A stretch of 64,000 nt of DNA from Rhodocyclaceae bacterium (GTDB lineage Bacteria; Pseudomonadota; Gammaproteobacteria; Burkholderiales; Rhodocyclaceae): assembly GCA_018262775.1 (NCBI GenBank), contig JADFDU010000057.1:1-64000 (forward strand), written 5' to 3'. The notes beneath the pieces were generated by a model. The model had not been told where the DNA came from. It saw nothing but the letters and a program-made list of their open reading frames with translations, and did no database searches. Both the position numbers and the translations under genes were made by a program. This document shows, piece by piece, positions 7,415 to 14,777 of the stretch (position 1 is the first letter of the stretch; each line of letters opens with the position of its first letter).

Positions 7415-7909
7415 ATGGGAACCATCCGCAACATCGTCGGCAGACTCAACCCGATCCGCCCCTTCAAGGGAGCGGCAACAAGCACCCTCAAGCCGGCGCG
7501 CGATGGCTGGGACATCACAAAAGATCTGTTGAAAAAGCTTAAGCGTGAGGCTGTGGAGGTGTCTCCCGAGCAATCACCACGCGAACGCTTCGCGGCAGCC
7601 GCCCGTAAACATGGGCTCGACAAAAGGAAGTTGATGGTGGCAGAGGCCGATCTGTTGAACCGCAAAAGAATTCTTATCGTAACGTTGATTGCGCTCCCAG
7701 GAATCATCGCGTGGAACGCGATTGCTGGCTCACCTTACACCGTGATCGGTTGTGCATTTTTCATGCCCTACATCGGGGCGTACATGTTGCGCAACGGCAT
7801 CAGGTTGCGCCAGTTCCGTGACCGCGCCGGCTATCAATGGCGCGAATTCCTCGCGCTATTCCCGAGCACGACCGCCCTGGTGGGCTACCTCCTCGACCCG
7901 GAGTTCTGA
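7415..7909 (+). CDS. Membrane protein, TraX-like by position
   Basis: A 164-residue protein starting at the ATG after an AGGAG site; longer upstream starts would overlap the 56-aa gene. The N-terminal 85 residues are basic and soluble, and two hydrophobic segments follow at about residues 87-105 and 108-128, then a basic helix and short C-terminus. It sits directly before the DotA/TraY gene, in the place taken by traX in IncI plasmids. No motif proves the family. Confidence 0.55.
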   Translation: MGTIRNIVGRLNPIRPFKGAATSTLKPARDGWDITKDLLKKLKREAVEVSPEQSPRERFAAAARKHGLDKRKLMVAEADLLNRKRILIVTLIALPGIIAWNAIAGSPYTVIGCAFFMPYIGAYMLRNGIRLRQFRDRAGYQWREFLALFPSTTALVGYLLDPEF

Positions 7910-7911
7910 TC

Positions 7912-9831
7912 ATGGCCGATTCCCTCAACGCGTCAGCACTACTTGGGGCCGCTGCTGACTCCGCCGCGCTACTCGATGGCATTTTTAAGGCACCGGCGGT
8001 CACCGAGATACTGACCATCGTGAGCATGGTAGTTCTCGCTATTGGGGCTGTCTGGCTTACCTATAACTTTCTCGCTGCGACGGTGCAATCGGCTTGGGAC
8101 GGCGAATTCCTCGGGAAGCGGTTCCATTCGGTCTGGATGCCGATTCGTCTCTGCATCGGCTTCGCGGCGCTTTTGCCCATGTTCGACGGCTGGTGCGGCG
8201 CGCAGGTCGCCATGTATCAAGTGGCGAAAATGGGTGCGGGTGCGGCCAACATCGCCGTCACCGGTGCAGCGCCGAAACTGGCCAAGAACGAAATCATCCC
8301 AACGGGTTTCGACCGAACCGGAATGGCCACGCAGCTCTTCAACACGCTGCTATGCCGGGCCCGCGTTTCCATACTGGCACAGCAGGCTGGCGAGCTCGAG
8401 GCCGCCGGCGGAAGTGGCGGGACCAACTGGACGGAATATTTTGGAATTGATCGATGCGGCGGCCAGCCGGTGGTGCCGGCCGGCGATCTGCAGGCCGCAC
8501 ACACGGCGGCAACCCAGACCATGATCGCCAACCTTACCCCGCTGGCCGGCCGCGTTGCCGCCGGCCAGGAAGGCCGTGGACCAGTCATTCCTGCCGACGA
8601 GGTCCGGGCGAACATTATCAAGGCGGCAGAGACCTATGAGACCTCGATCTCTGAAGCTGCCCGCAGCCTGGCGAGCTCGAAGGTCAGCTCGCTCAACGCC
8701 GAGCAAGCGAAGGGTTCATGGCTCAGTTTTGGATTTCAGTCGGTCAAATCCGCGAAGGCTCAGAGCGATCTCAACAGCTCGGCGGGAGCCGGCGCACAGC
8801 TCACCGCCAACACCAACACCAGCAGCGCCGGCCAGGAGGCCGCCAGCTATTCTGGATCCATCATGGAGAGCGAAGGATTGACGGGCGCGCAGGCGGCAGG
8901 GTCCGGCTCAGGCAGTGGGGCCGGCAGTGGGGAAAGCATCTGGGCAATGCTCAAGAAGGTAAAGGATAACCCGGCGTTGTTGCTCAAGATTCTCTTCGGT
9001 AACGTCAAGGCCGCGGCGCTTACCGCCGGCGGCGGGTTGGTGCAATCCCTCGCCGCCTTCGGCGCCTCGCTCATCGGCATGGGTATCGCGGGCATCACCG
9101 TGATTCTCATCGCACTCACGGCTCTCGCTTTCACCAGCGTGCTCGGGGCAGGCGCGATGCCGCTTGCGCTCTACGTCTCCGGATTGGCCATGTCGATCAT
9201 CGTGCCGATGATCTTGATGGGCATTACCCTCAGCGTCTACGTGCCGATGGTCCCCGCGCTGTTCTGGACGCTGGGGGTGGTGGCCTGGCTGCTGGTGGTC
9301 GCCGAGTGCGTCCTTTTGGCACCCGTTTGGGCGCTCGCGCATCTCGAGGCCGAGGGCGAGGGCATGGGGCAACGTACCGAGAAGGGCTACGCCATGCTCC
9401 TCGATCTGCTGCTGCGCCCGCTTGCCTTGGTGTTCGGCTTCGCGATCGCAACCGCTGTGTTGAATGCGGCATGGTCGCTTTTCACCGCGGGAGTGGGCGG
9501 CGTGCTCGACGTGGCCGACACATGGTCACTCATCAAGTTCTTCATGTGGCTCGGGATGGTGTTCATTGTTGTCACCATCGCCGTGCAGCTGGTCGGCACG
9601 GTCTATCGCAAGGCGCTGGACCTGCCTGACCAGATCGTTACCTGGATCGGCAGCAGCGTCGCCAGCTACATGGGCGACCACGCCACCAAGGATCCGAACG
9701 ACAGCCTGCGCGGCGCCGGCCGTGGAGGCGGCCGGCCGCCGTCGAAGGGCAGCCAGGGCGGAGGCGATACCCCTGCACCAGCACCTGCAGCCCCGGCGCC
9801 TGCGGCGCCGGCGAGCGGTGGCGGGAAGTAG
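7912..9831 (+). CDS. DotA/TraY-family conjugative transfer membrane protein
   Basis: A 639-residue polytopic inner-membrane protein. The first membrane segment (residues 33-58) is followed by a block around FHSVWMPIRLCIGFAALLP and a Trp-Cys-Gly-Ala-Gln segment that is characteristic of DotA/TraY proteins of type IVB secretion (Legionella Dot/Icm, IncI conjugation). A long periplasmic-type loop with Cys residues follows, then several membrane segments at about residues 360-590 and a Pro/Ala/Gly-rich cytosolic tail. The ATG at 7912 is preferred over an earlier one inside the upstream gene. TraY is the target of entry exclusion in IncI plasmids. It needs other Dot/Icm-type proteins that are not in the window. 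Confidence 0.8.
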   Translation: MADSLNASALLGAAADSAALLDGIFKAPAVTEILTIVSMVVLAIGAVWLTYNFLAATVQSAWDGEFLGKRFHSVWMPIRLCIGFAALLPMFDGWCGAQVAMYQVAKMGAGAANIAVTGAAPKLAKNEIIPTGFDRTGMATQLFNTLLCRARVSILAQQAGELEAAGGSGGTNWTEYFGIDRCGGQPVVPAGDLQAAHTAATQTMIANLTPLAGRVAAGQEGRGPVIPADEVRANIIKAAETYETSISEAARSLASSKVSSLNAEQAKGSWLSFGFQSVKSAKAQSDLNSSAGAGAQLTANTNTSSAGQEAASYSGSIMESEGLTGAQAAGSGSGSGAGSGESIWAMLKKVKDNPALLLKILFGNVKAAALTAGGGLVQSLAAFGASLIGMGIAGITVILIALTALAFTSVLGAGAMPLALYVSGLAMSIIVPMILMGITLSVYVPMVPALFWTLGVVAWLLVVAECVLLAPVWALAHLEAEGEGMGQRTEKGYAMLLDLLLRPLALVFGFAIATAVLNAAWSLFTAGVGGVLDVADTWSLIKFFMWLGMVFIVVTIAVQLVGTVYRKALDLPDQIVTWIGSSVASYMGDHATKDPNDSLRGAGRGGGRPPSKGSQGGGDTPAPAPAAPAPAAPASGGGK

Positions 9832-9852
9832 CTTTAACAAATTCGTTAAAGC
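9831..9852. repeat. Perfect inverted repeat after the DotA/TraY gene
   Basis: GCTTTAAC-AAATTC-GTTAAAGC begins at the last base of the stop codon. The 8-bp arms are perfect but AT-rich and lack a following T run, so this is a weak terminator or a protein-binding site. Confidence 0.4.
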
Positions 9853-10144
9853 CATGCGCCACCTCTTTCCCTCGACCCGCGCAGCCCAAGCCACGCCCCC
9901 GCGAATGACGCCCGGGACCGTACATGCGGCGGGCTACGCCACACACCGCGCTATCGCGCGGATCTCCGCCGCAACGGACCAGGCGATTTACCGCTCCCGC
10001 CCCGCGCGGGTCGAGGGAAGCGCTGCGTCAGCGCTCAAGGGGAACTGCTGCGCAGATCCCCGCCGCCGGCCCCCCCCCCAGCGATGCGCACGCCGCGGCA
10101 TGCGCTCTTGAATCGAGTTGGACAGTGTCTCGCAAAATCTTTAC

Positions 10145-10174
10145 TTGCGCGACTCATGTTCGATTTTGTATGAT
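10145..10174 (+). promoter_or_regulatory. Possible sigma-70 promoter
   Basis: TTGCGC (10145-10150), an 18-base spacer and TATGAT (10169-10174) read toward the AlpA-like gene. The gap to that ATG is about 270 bases, so a long leader or another role is possible. Assigned by eye only. Confidence 0.3.
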
Positions 10175-10350
10175 GTGGCCATGGTGTATAGGTAACGTGT
10201 CGACACACTCCCGGCCTGCAGGAAACCAACGGCTGATTCACAACGGGGGGTGTGGGTACGGATCGGGGTTATCGCGGCCCCGCTAGGTTGCAATCCAGAC
10301 AGTACGTAGGTACACCATCACGCACAGTCTTCAACGTGCGGGGAAGTACG

Positions 10351-10450
10351 AACAGATAATGTAGTCGGCCTCACCAGGCGGTGGACCGGCAAGCGAGCAA
10401 ACCTACCTGCGCTTAATTGCGCCGGTAATTCTTGCTCGGAGTTATCTGTT
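10351..10450. promoter_or_regulatory. Inverted repeat AACAGATAA / TTATCTGTT abutting an ATG
   Basis: AACAGATAA at 10351-10359 is the exact reverse complement of TTATCTGTT at 10442-10450, and the second copy touches the ATG of the AlpA-like gene. Two half-sites about 90 bp apart, one over the translation start, would suit autorepression by looping or blocking. This is inference from layout. Confidence 0.35.
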
Positions 10451-10723
10451 ATGCCGCACCGCGATTCTTCTGTTCCACCCTCTACCGATGCTGTCCTCGG
10501 CATCGACCCCCTCGAAACTCTCGATGCCGCCGGCCTCTCGCCGATCATCAAGCGCAAGGCGTCGACCATCAAGGCCGATGTTTCTCGCCGGCCCCACACG
10601 TTGCCCCCTTTCATTCGGCTGGGCTCACGGACTCTCTGGCTCAAGACTTCAGTTGCCTCTTGGCTGAAGGAGAAGCAGCAGGGGGCGGTTGCACCTGGTG
10701 AAGCTGGTGGTGCTGGGGAGTAG
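10451..10723 (+). CDS. AlpA/excisionase-like DNA-binding protein
   Basis: A 90-residue protein with a degenerate helix-turn-helix of the AlpA/MerR-like excisionase type. It has an LSPIIKRKASTIKADVSRRP segment, then a PPFIRLGSRTLWL hairpin and a SVASWLKEKQ helix, the usual order of plasmid- and phage-borne AlpA proteins. Such proteins regulate excision or transfer genes. There is no strong ribosome site, and the inverted repeat TTATCTGTT ends at the start codon. A terminator-like hairpin lies 200 bases downstream. Confidence 0.65.
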   Translation: MPHRDSSVPPSTDAVLGIDPLETLDAAGLSPIIKRKASTIKADVSRRPHTLPPFIRLGSRTLWLKTSVASWLKEKQQGAVAPGEAGGAGE

Positions 10724-11313
10724 CGGGAAATGCGTCTACCCCAGAACAATCTTGGGGCCCGGCTTCGCCGGACGGGCTTTCCGGGCTTCGCCCCGAGCCG
10801 CTGCGCGTCTCGGCCATTCGGCTTCAATCCTCCCCTCGCTCCGCTCGGCTGCCCTCTGCGCGCTCCGCTTGCCATCGTGCGCGCTTCGCGCGAGAGAAAA
10901 AACTACGTGCGCCTGTTCCGGAAAATCCGGTGGCAAAAAACCGCCACCGAATTTTTCGGCCCCGGGCAGCGGCGGGGCTTCAATGCGTGCCTGACGCTCG
11001 CCGGCGGCGCCGCTCAAGCAAGCCGTCGCGCCAGCCTGCGGGGGGCGCTACGCGCCCGCTTCGCGCGCCCCTTCGCCCGGTCCCTTCGGGCTGCGGCCTC
11101 GGCTGCGCCCCTTGTCTGTCACGCCATCTTGCACCGCGACGAAACCCCGCCGGCGCCCTTCGGGGCGCGTCAGTCCCGCATTTCCGCGAAAGCCCCGCCG
11201 CCCCCCGGGGGGGCGGTTGTGGTGAAGCAGATGCAAAGTGAAGTGAGGCAGGGCGCCAGCTGCGCAGGGCGCCTTAAGGCAAGAAGATTTTTTAACAGTA
11301 AAGGAGAAACGAA
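10724..11313. other. GC-rich noncoding stretch with many short hairpins
   Basis: About 590 bases very rich in CG dinucleotides, with repeated GCTTCGC, GGGCTTCGCC and TTCGGG hairpins. The long open frames across it are Arg/Ala/Pro-rich and lack ribosome sites. The only clear signal is the terminator-like hairpin at 10922-10955. The rest may be leader RNA for the gene at 11314 or degenerate DNA. Confidence 0.5.
10922..10955. terminator. Rho-independent terminator-like hairpin
   Basis: AAAATCCGGTGGC pairs with GCCACCGAATTTT with one mismatch around the loop AAAAAACC, and a T run follows on the plus strand. The A-rich left arm also allows use on the minus strand. It would end transcripts of the AlpA-like gene. 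Confidence 0.6.
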
Positions 11314-11661
11314 ATGGGATTCACAAAGAGACACATCCACATCTGCCTGCAGGAAGGCTATGACAAGGCGTTCATTGAGCCGAACGGCGAATTGCATGCC
11401 ATCCACTTCATGAAGGACGGGAAAGAAAGCTGCGAGTGCAGCCATCCACTTCACGAGGGAGGGTCTTGTCCGGACCACCGCGTGAGTTTCACCCTGGTGG
11501 TGAAGGAGCGGGAGGGTAAGCAAGTGCATGCGGCGATCCTGGTAGGTGAATGGCCCATGCACAGCCCGGCGTTGATCAAGGACAAGCAGGGCTATCGCCA
11601 GCGGTGGTTCAACGGTGTTCAGGAGGCCGCCAGAGCGGCCCTGGACAGAGGATTTTTTTAA
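11314..11661 (+). CDS. Hypothetical protein (115 aa)
   Basis: The ATG follows AAAGGAGAA at good spacing. The protein has a Cys/His cluster near residues 45-60 (SCECSHPLH...CPDH) that could bind zinc. Several aromatic residues occur in the second half (QRWFNGVQEAAR), and it ends in Gly-Phe-Phe. No family is recognised. It opens the run of small cargo genes of the element and is separated from the next gene by a GC hairpin. Confidence 0.6.
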   Translation: MGFTKRHIHICLQEGYDKAFIEPNGELHAIHFMKDGKESCECSHPLHEGGSCPDHRVSFTLVVKEREGKQVHAAILVGEWPMHSPALIKDKQGYRQRWFNGVQEAARAALDRGFF

Positions 11662-11673
11662 GCCGCATCTGAG

Positions 11674-11694
11674 AGCCGGCCAAGCAGGCCGGCT
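11674..11694. repeat. GC hairpin between cargo genes
   Basis: AGCCGGCC-AAGCA-GGCCGGCT is a perfect 8-bp stem with a 5-base loop, 12 bases after the stop at 11661. No T run follows. It may protect the 3' end of the transcript or act as a weak terminator. Confidence 0.45.
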
Positions 11695-11726
11695 AGGAAA
11701 CCGAGTCACGTTTCTGGAGGTTGAAG

Positions 11727-12152
11727 ATGTACGGACACCCTGCAGCAGTTGAAACCATGGCTGAGATCCTTGGCGAACCGATCTCGACCTACACCAGGGC
11801 GCAGGCCATCGAAGACGGCGTGCTGGTCGATGTAACGGAGACGGCGAGGGAAGCAGGCTTTCGGTTTTCGGTTGCTCTTACCCGTGCTGTTTGGGAGGAC
11901 TGCGTGACCTGGAGCGAAGCCGACAACAAGCGCCAGACCTATCAGGACGAAGCAGGACGGCTTTGGGACGTGCTGTACATGGCTTCACTTGCCGCTCGAC
12001 GGAATGGCGGCTCTGAGTTGCGATTCCAGCTGTACCGCGTGCCGCGTGGCGGCCGTGGCGTGCGGCCTCGGCTGGTGGTGCTGCAGATGCACTGCGGGCG
12101 CGGGGGCGAAGGCGAAGCGGTTATCACGATTTCGATGTTGGGCGAAGACTGA
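11727..12152 (+). CDS. DUF6573 family protein
   Basis: A 141-residue protein recognised by the conserved blocks TYTRAQAIEDGVLVDVTE, FRFSVALTRAVW, GRLWDVLYMASLAAR and a C-terminal VITISMLGED. These are typical of DUF6573 proteins found on many plasmids and integrative elements. Its function is unknown. The ATG at 11727 is chosen because GGAGG (11716-11720) gives normal spacing; the TTG at 11721 would be too close. Confidence 0.8.
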   Translation: MYGHPAAVETMAEILGEPISTYTRAQAIEDGVLVDVTETAREAGFRFSVALTRAVWEDCVTWSEADNKRQTYQDEAGRLWDVLYMASLAARRNGGSELRFQLYRVPRGGRGVRPRLVVLQMHCGRGGEGEAVITISMLGED

Positions 12153-12173
12153 TCAACTTCAAGGAGAGTAAGC

Positions 12174-12749
12174 ATGTTCGGGACTGGGAAGGGCATCAGA
12201 AACGAAGCTGCGAAGCTGAAAGGCGCGTCGACAACAATTCGCGCGGTGGCGGCAGACCCGCGCCGGCATGGGTTGGACGAGAAGAAGATCCGCGTCCTGA
12301 ACGAGGCCGCTTCAATCCTCGGGAACCTTGGTGCGGACAAAGGCCGGGAAGCGAAAAAACTGATCCGCGCTGAGCGAGAGCGCGACGAATTTCTCGATCG
12401 GGTTGAGCTGCAGGCGCGCAAGCTGATCGAGGCTTGGCCCTCCGCAACTCTGGCGGAACGGGTCGCAATCATAGAGACATCCGACCGTGGCTACTGTCAC
12501 GGCCTGCTGCATCGGCAAGCGAAGGGAAGCTTGATATGGCCACTGGCGGATTACATCGAGGATGGCGTTGTGCGCGATGCTCAGCGGACGCTCGCTCGCG
12601 CGGCGGCTTGGAAGGCTTGGGAAAGCAAAACCACGGTCGCGGAAGCGGTTGCAGCACAGCGGCTCATTTTCGAATGCCTCTTGACTGCAGCCAGCCCCGC
12701 GGCGCGGGAGCTTATGCGGCGCATAGAGGCCGAGAAGGAGGCGGCATGA
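12174..12749 (+). CDS. Hypothetical protein (191 aa)
   Basis: The start follows AAGGAGAG. The protein is helical and charged, with Lys/Arg-rich segments in the first 70 residues and an Ala-rich C-terminal half. No signal peptide, membrane segment or motif is seen. The stop overlaps the next start as ATGA, so the two genes are probably coupled. Confidence 0.55.
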   Translation: MFGTGKGIRNEAAKLKGASTTIRAVAADPRRHGLDEKKIRVLNEAASILGNLGADKGREAKKLIRAERERDEFLDRVELQARKLIEAWPSATLAERVAIIETSDRGYCHGLLHRQAKGSLIWPLADYIEDGVVRDAQRTLARAAAWKAWESKTTVAEAVAAQRLIFECLLTAASPAARELMRRIEAEKEAA

Positions 12750-13069
12750 TCGCCGGCATCACAGTCGACTTCAGGGCGGGCCTGGCCTGCCCGGCGATCA
12801 ACAGGCCTGTTGCAGACGACGATGTCATTTTTGTCTCCGCTGAGCGACTGGTGAGGATGAACAGTCGCGAGTTCATGACCCTGGCCCGGCGGCGCCGTCA
12901 GGCGCCCCAGGATCTGCTTCACGAGATCCTGAAGGCCGCTGTAACAGCCGCGCAGCGAGCCCTGGACCAAGGCGGTGAAGAAGTGAGAGGGAGAGTTCTA
13001 CGGCTGCTTTGCCAGGGGGAGGCCTTGCCTGGCAGAGGCGGGGAACTGGTCTATGAAGTGCTGGTTTAA
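12746..13069 (+). CDS. Hypothetical protein (107 aa)
   Basis: The ATG at 12746 overlaps the previous stop and follows AAGGAGGC. The first half has beta-type segments (VIFVSAERLVRM) and the second half contains helices rich in Arg, Ala and Leu. No family is recognised. A longer upstream frame exists but would lie inside the previous gene. Confidence 0.5.
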   Translation: MIAGITVDFRAGLACPAINRPVADDDVIFVSAERLVRMNSREFMTLARRRRQAPQDLLHEILKAAVTAAQRALDQGGEEVRGRVLRLLCQGEALPGRGGELVYEVLV

Positions 13070-13091
13070 CAAACAACCCGAGGAGAAAAAA

Positions 13092-13307
13092 ATGCAAACC
13101 GAAATGGAAATTCAACACCCGCTCCAGCGGCCGAACGTGCCAGCGGAGTTCCTGGCCGAGCTCGACCGGATCGATCCGCTGATCTGCTCGCGCGAGCGGC
13201 TGGTGGATCTGTACCGCCAGGCGCCGGATGCGGAGGTCCGCGCCTTCATCGTTGGGATCATGGACACGAGGACCATGGTCGCTTTAATCACTGAGAAGGA
13301 GTTTTGA
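13092..13307 (+). CDS. Small hypothetical protein (71 aa)
   Basis: The ATG at 13092 lies six bases after AGGAG. The product is acidic and helical (FLAELDRIDPLICSRERLVDLYRQ) with no export or membrane signal. The next gene begins one base after its stop, so it is part of the cargo operon. Confidence 0.55.
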   Translation: MQTEMEIQHPLQRPNVPAEFLAELDRIDPLICSRERLVDLYRQAPDAEVRAFIVGIMDTRTMVALITEKEF

Positions 13308-13308
13308 G

Positions 13309-13527
13309 ATGGAACAGAAAGTTGAACGAGTCCCTGTCGACAAAGCCGAGCGTCAGCGCCAGAAGCGGATCATGCTCTGGTGCGCCGCCGTGGCCATCGG
13401 CGGGATGCCGGTTTGGGCTATGACTGACTGGTGGGTGTGGTGGTTCATCATCCCCGGCGCCTGGTTCATCATGATCATGCTGGTCATGCAGAAAATGTGG
13501 CGCAATTGGTATCACGAGGAAGAATGA
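13309..13527 (+). CDS. Small membrane protein (72 aa), two membrane segments
   Basis: A basic N-terminal 20 residues precede two hydrophobic segments, about 22-38 (MLWCAAVAIGGMPVWAM) and 43-62 (WWFIIPGAWFIMIMLVMQ), and a short charged tail. AAGGAG in the previous gene's end serves as ribosome site. Small inner-membrane proteins of this kind occur in conjugative elements, sometimes as exclusion proteins, but nothing here proves that role. Confidence 0.6.
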   Translation: MEQKVERVPVDKAERQRQKRIMLWCAAVAIGGMPVWAMTDWWVWWFIIPGAWFIMIMLVMQKMWRNWYHEEE

Positions 13528-13712
13528 TCATGACCACCCAGGACGAACCAGATCCCAAGCCAGGGGCCGGGGAGTTTCAGCCCCTGGCCACGGCGGCCTC
13601 GATGGGCTACCAGGCACCTGCCGCGCCGGCGTGCCGGCAGGCGGACATGACCGACGAGGAGATCGAGGCGGCGTTTGCCGCCCTCTGGCGAAAGATGGAG
13701 CGTTGCGAATGA
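13524..13712 (+). CDS. Small acidic hypothetical protein (62 aa)
   Basis: The ATG at 13524 overlaps the previous stop as ATGA; an in-frame ATG at 13530 has slightly better spacing to GAGGA. The first half is Pro/Ala-rich and the second is an amphipathic helix (DEEIEAAFAALWRKME). It overlaps the next gene's ATG by four bases. Function unknown. Confidence 0.5.
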   Translation: MIMTTQDEPDPKPGAGEFQPLATAASMGYQAPAAPACRQADMTDEEIEAAFAALWRKMERCE

Positions 13713-14110
13713 ACAAGGACAACGATTTTCACATGCTGTGCAAAATGTTTGACCTTAGCACCAACCTCTGGCGGTGGATGCTGCATGTCGATAACCATCC
13801 TTTGCAGCTGGAGATCCAGGGCCTGCCTGGCGAATATTTCTCCGCAGGCGGGCCCCACCAGCCGACCATCGAGTGCACGCGGCTTGCGGCCATGATTTCC
13901 CTGTCCGCTGGGAAGCACGCCGACGCGCTGCGCTGGGCGCATGCAGCAGGGGATCAAGTAGAGCACCTGAGACACGAGCTGCAGGAGCTGTTGGCCGGGC
14001 GGATTCAACCTCGCCGGCCGCCGGGGGTGCGTGAGATTCGAATTGTCGGTGAGGAACTGGAGCGCGCGAAGCGGAGGTTGCGCGAAGTCGGTCAAGTGAA
14101 AACGCATTAA
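13709..14110 (+). CDS. Hypothetical protein (133 aa), last gene of the cargo run
   Basis: The start overlaps the previous stop. The protein has aromatic residues in the first third (TNLWRWMLHV), a mixed middle, and a C-terminal basic helix (GEELERAKRRLREVGQ). No family is recognised. It ends just before the palindromes that separate this operon from the convergent restriction-modification operon. Confidence 0.55.
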   Translation: MNKDNDFHMLCKMFDLSTNLWRWMLHVDNHPLQLEIQGLPGEYFSAGGPHQPTIECTRLAAMISLSAGKHADALRWAHAAGDQVEHLRHELQELLAGRIQPRRPPGVREIRIVGEELERAKRRLREVGQVKTH

Positions 14111-14209
14111 ACAGCGCATCATGGGAATGACAAATTACGTAAATATATTGATGCCTGCTCTACGACGATCGAAGCGGATTCAATATCGCAAGTCGCTTCA
14201 AGTCCTTAA

Positions 14210-14271
14210 GCATGCTTTGATCGCCGATCAAAGCATGCCTGCCCTATAGCGATCCCTGAAGGGTTGCTATA
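14210..14271. terminator. Two palindromes between convergent operons, candidate bidirectional terminator
   Basis: The first (14210-14238) has perfect 14-bp arms, GCATGCTTTGATCG and its reverse complement, around a single base. The second (14245-14271) folds as TATAGC..CCCT-GA-AGGG..GCTATA. They lie between the cargo operon (plus strand, ending 14110) and vsr (minus strand, ending 14307). The near-zero loop of the first also suits a protein-binding or cruciform site. Confidence 0.45.
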
Positions 14272-14306
14272 TGGAGGGCATTAGGGAGGGGATAATTGAC
14301 GCGCCG

Positions 14307-14777
14307 TCAAATATGGGTTGGTGGCGAAGCTACAAAATTTCGAAGCTTGGCGCTAAGCGCCTCCGCGTTGTTCAACTCGCATTCCCAAACGGTAAGGGTT
14401 GACCAGCCGAGCCGAGCAAGTTCAGCCAGATGTTTGCGATCGCGGAGTTTGTTGCGGCCGATTTTCTTCTGCCAGTAATCAACATTCGTTGCTGGCATGC
14501 GATTTCCGCGCCGGCAAGCGTGGCAATGCCAGAAACAGCCATGAATGAAGATAGCTTTTTTCCGGCCTACAAAGACGACATCCGGCTTGCCTGGAAGCTC
14601 TTTGCGGTGGAGACGGTAGCCTTTCAGACCCAAGGAACACAGGAGCCGACGAACTGCTAGTTCTGGATAAGTGTTCCTGGAGCGCACAGCCCGCATCGTG
14701 CGGGACCGCTGCGCTTTGGGTGATTCGTCAGGCCCGGCGGATTGCTGTGGCGTCCGATTCGCGTTGCGTCGCGCCAT
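14307..14777 (-). CDS. vsr: Very short patch repair endonuclease
   Basis: Vsr nicks next to T:G mismatches formed when 5-methylcytosine deaminates, so it protects hosts of m5C methyltransferases. The product of about 156 residues shows the family order: RSRTMRAVRSRNTYPELAVR near the start, YRLHRKELPGKPDVVF with the catalytic Asp, then KKAIFIHGCFWHCHAC and the zinc-binding Cys/His residues, and DYWQKKIGRN followed by GWSTLTVWECEL. The ATG at 14777 is chosen. A TTG 54 bases upstream would overlap the nuclease gene even more. It is the last gene of the operon and overlaps the nuclease gene by 50 bases. Confidence 0.9.
   Translation of the reverse strand: MARRNANRTPQQSAGPDESPKAQRSRTMRAVRSRNTYPELAVRRLLCSLGLKGYRLHRKELPGKPDVVFVGRKKAIFIHGCFWHCHACRRGNRMPATNVDYWQKKIGRNKLRDRKHLAELARLGWSTLTVWECELNNAEALSAKLRNFVASPPTHI

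Larger units (their letters stand above)
9853..10450. other. Long noncoding region between transfer module and AlpA-like gene
   Basis: About 600 bases with no supported gene. An 85-codon frame at 9854-10111 is Arg/Ala/Pro-rich with frame-shadow composition and has no ribosome site. The right half is less GC-rich and contains a possible promoter (10145-10174), a GTGTCGACAC palindrome (10197-10206) and the inverted repeat ending at the next ATG. It is probably regulatory. Confidence 0.5.

Noticed and set aside
9854-10111. 85-codon frame after the DotA/TraY gene
   Set aside because: No ribosome site, Arg/Ala/Pro-rich shadow-type composition, and runs through GC hairpins.
10730-11413. 227-codon frame across the CG-rich spacer
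   Set aside because: Composition of translated CG-rich repeats, no ribosome site, and overlaps the start of the well-supported gene at 11314 in another frame.
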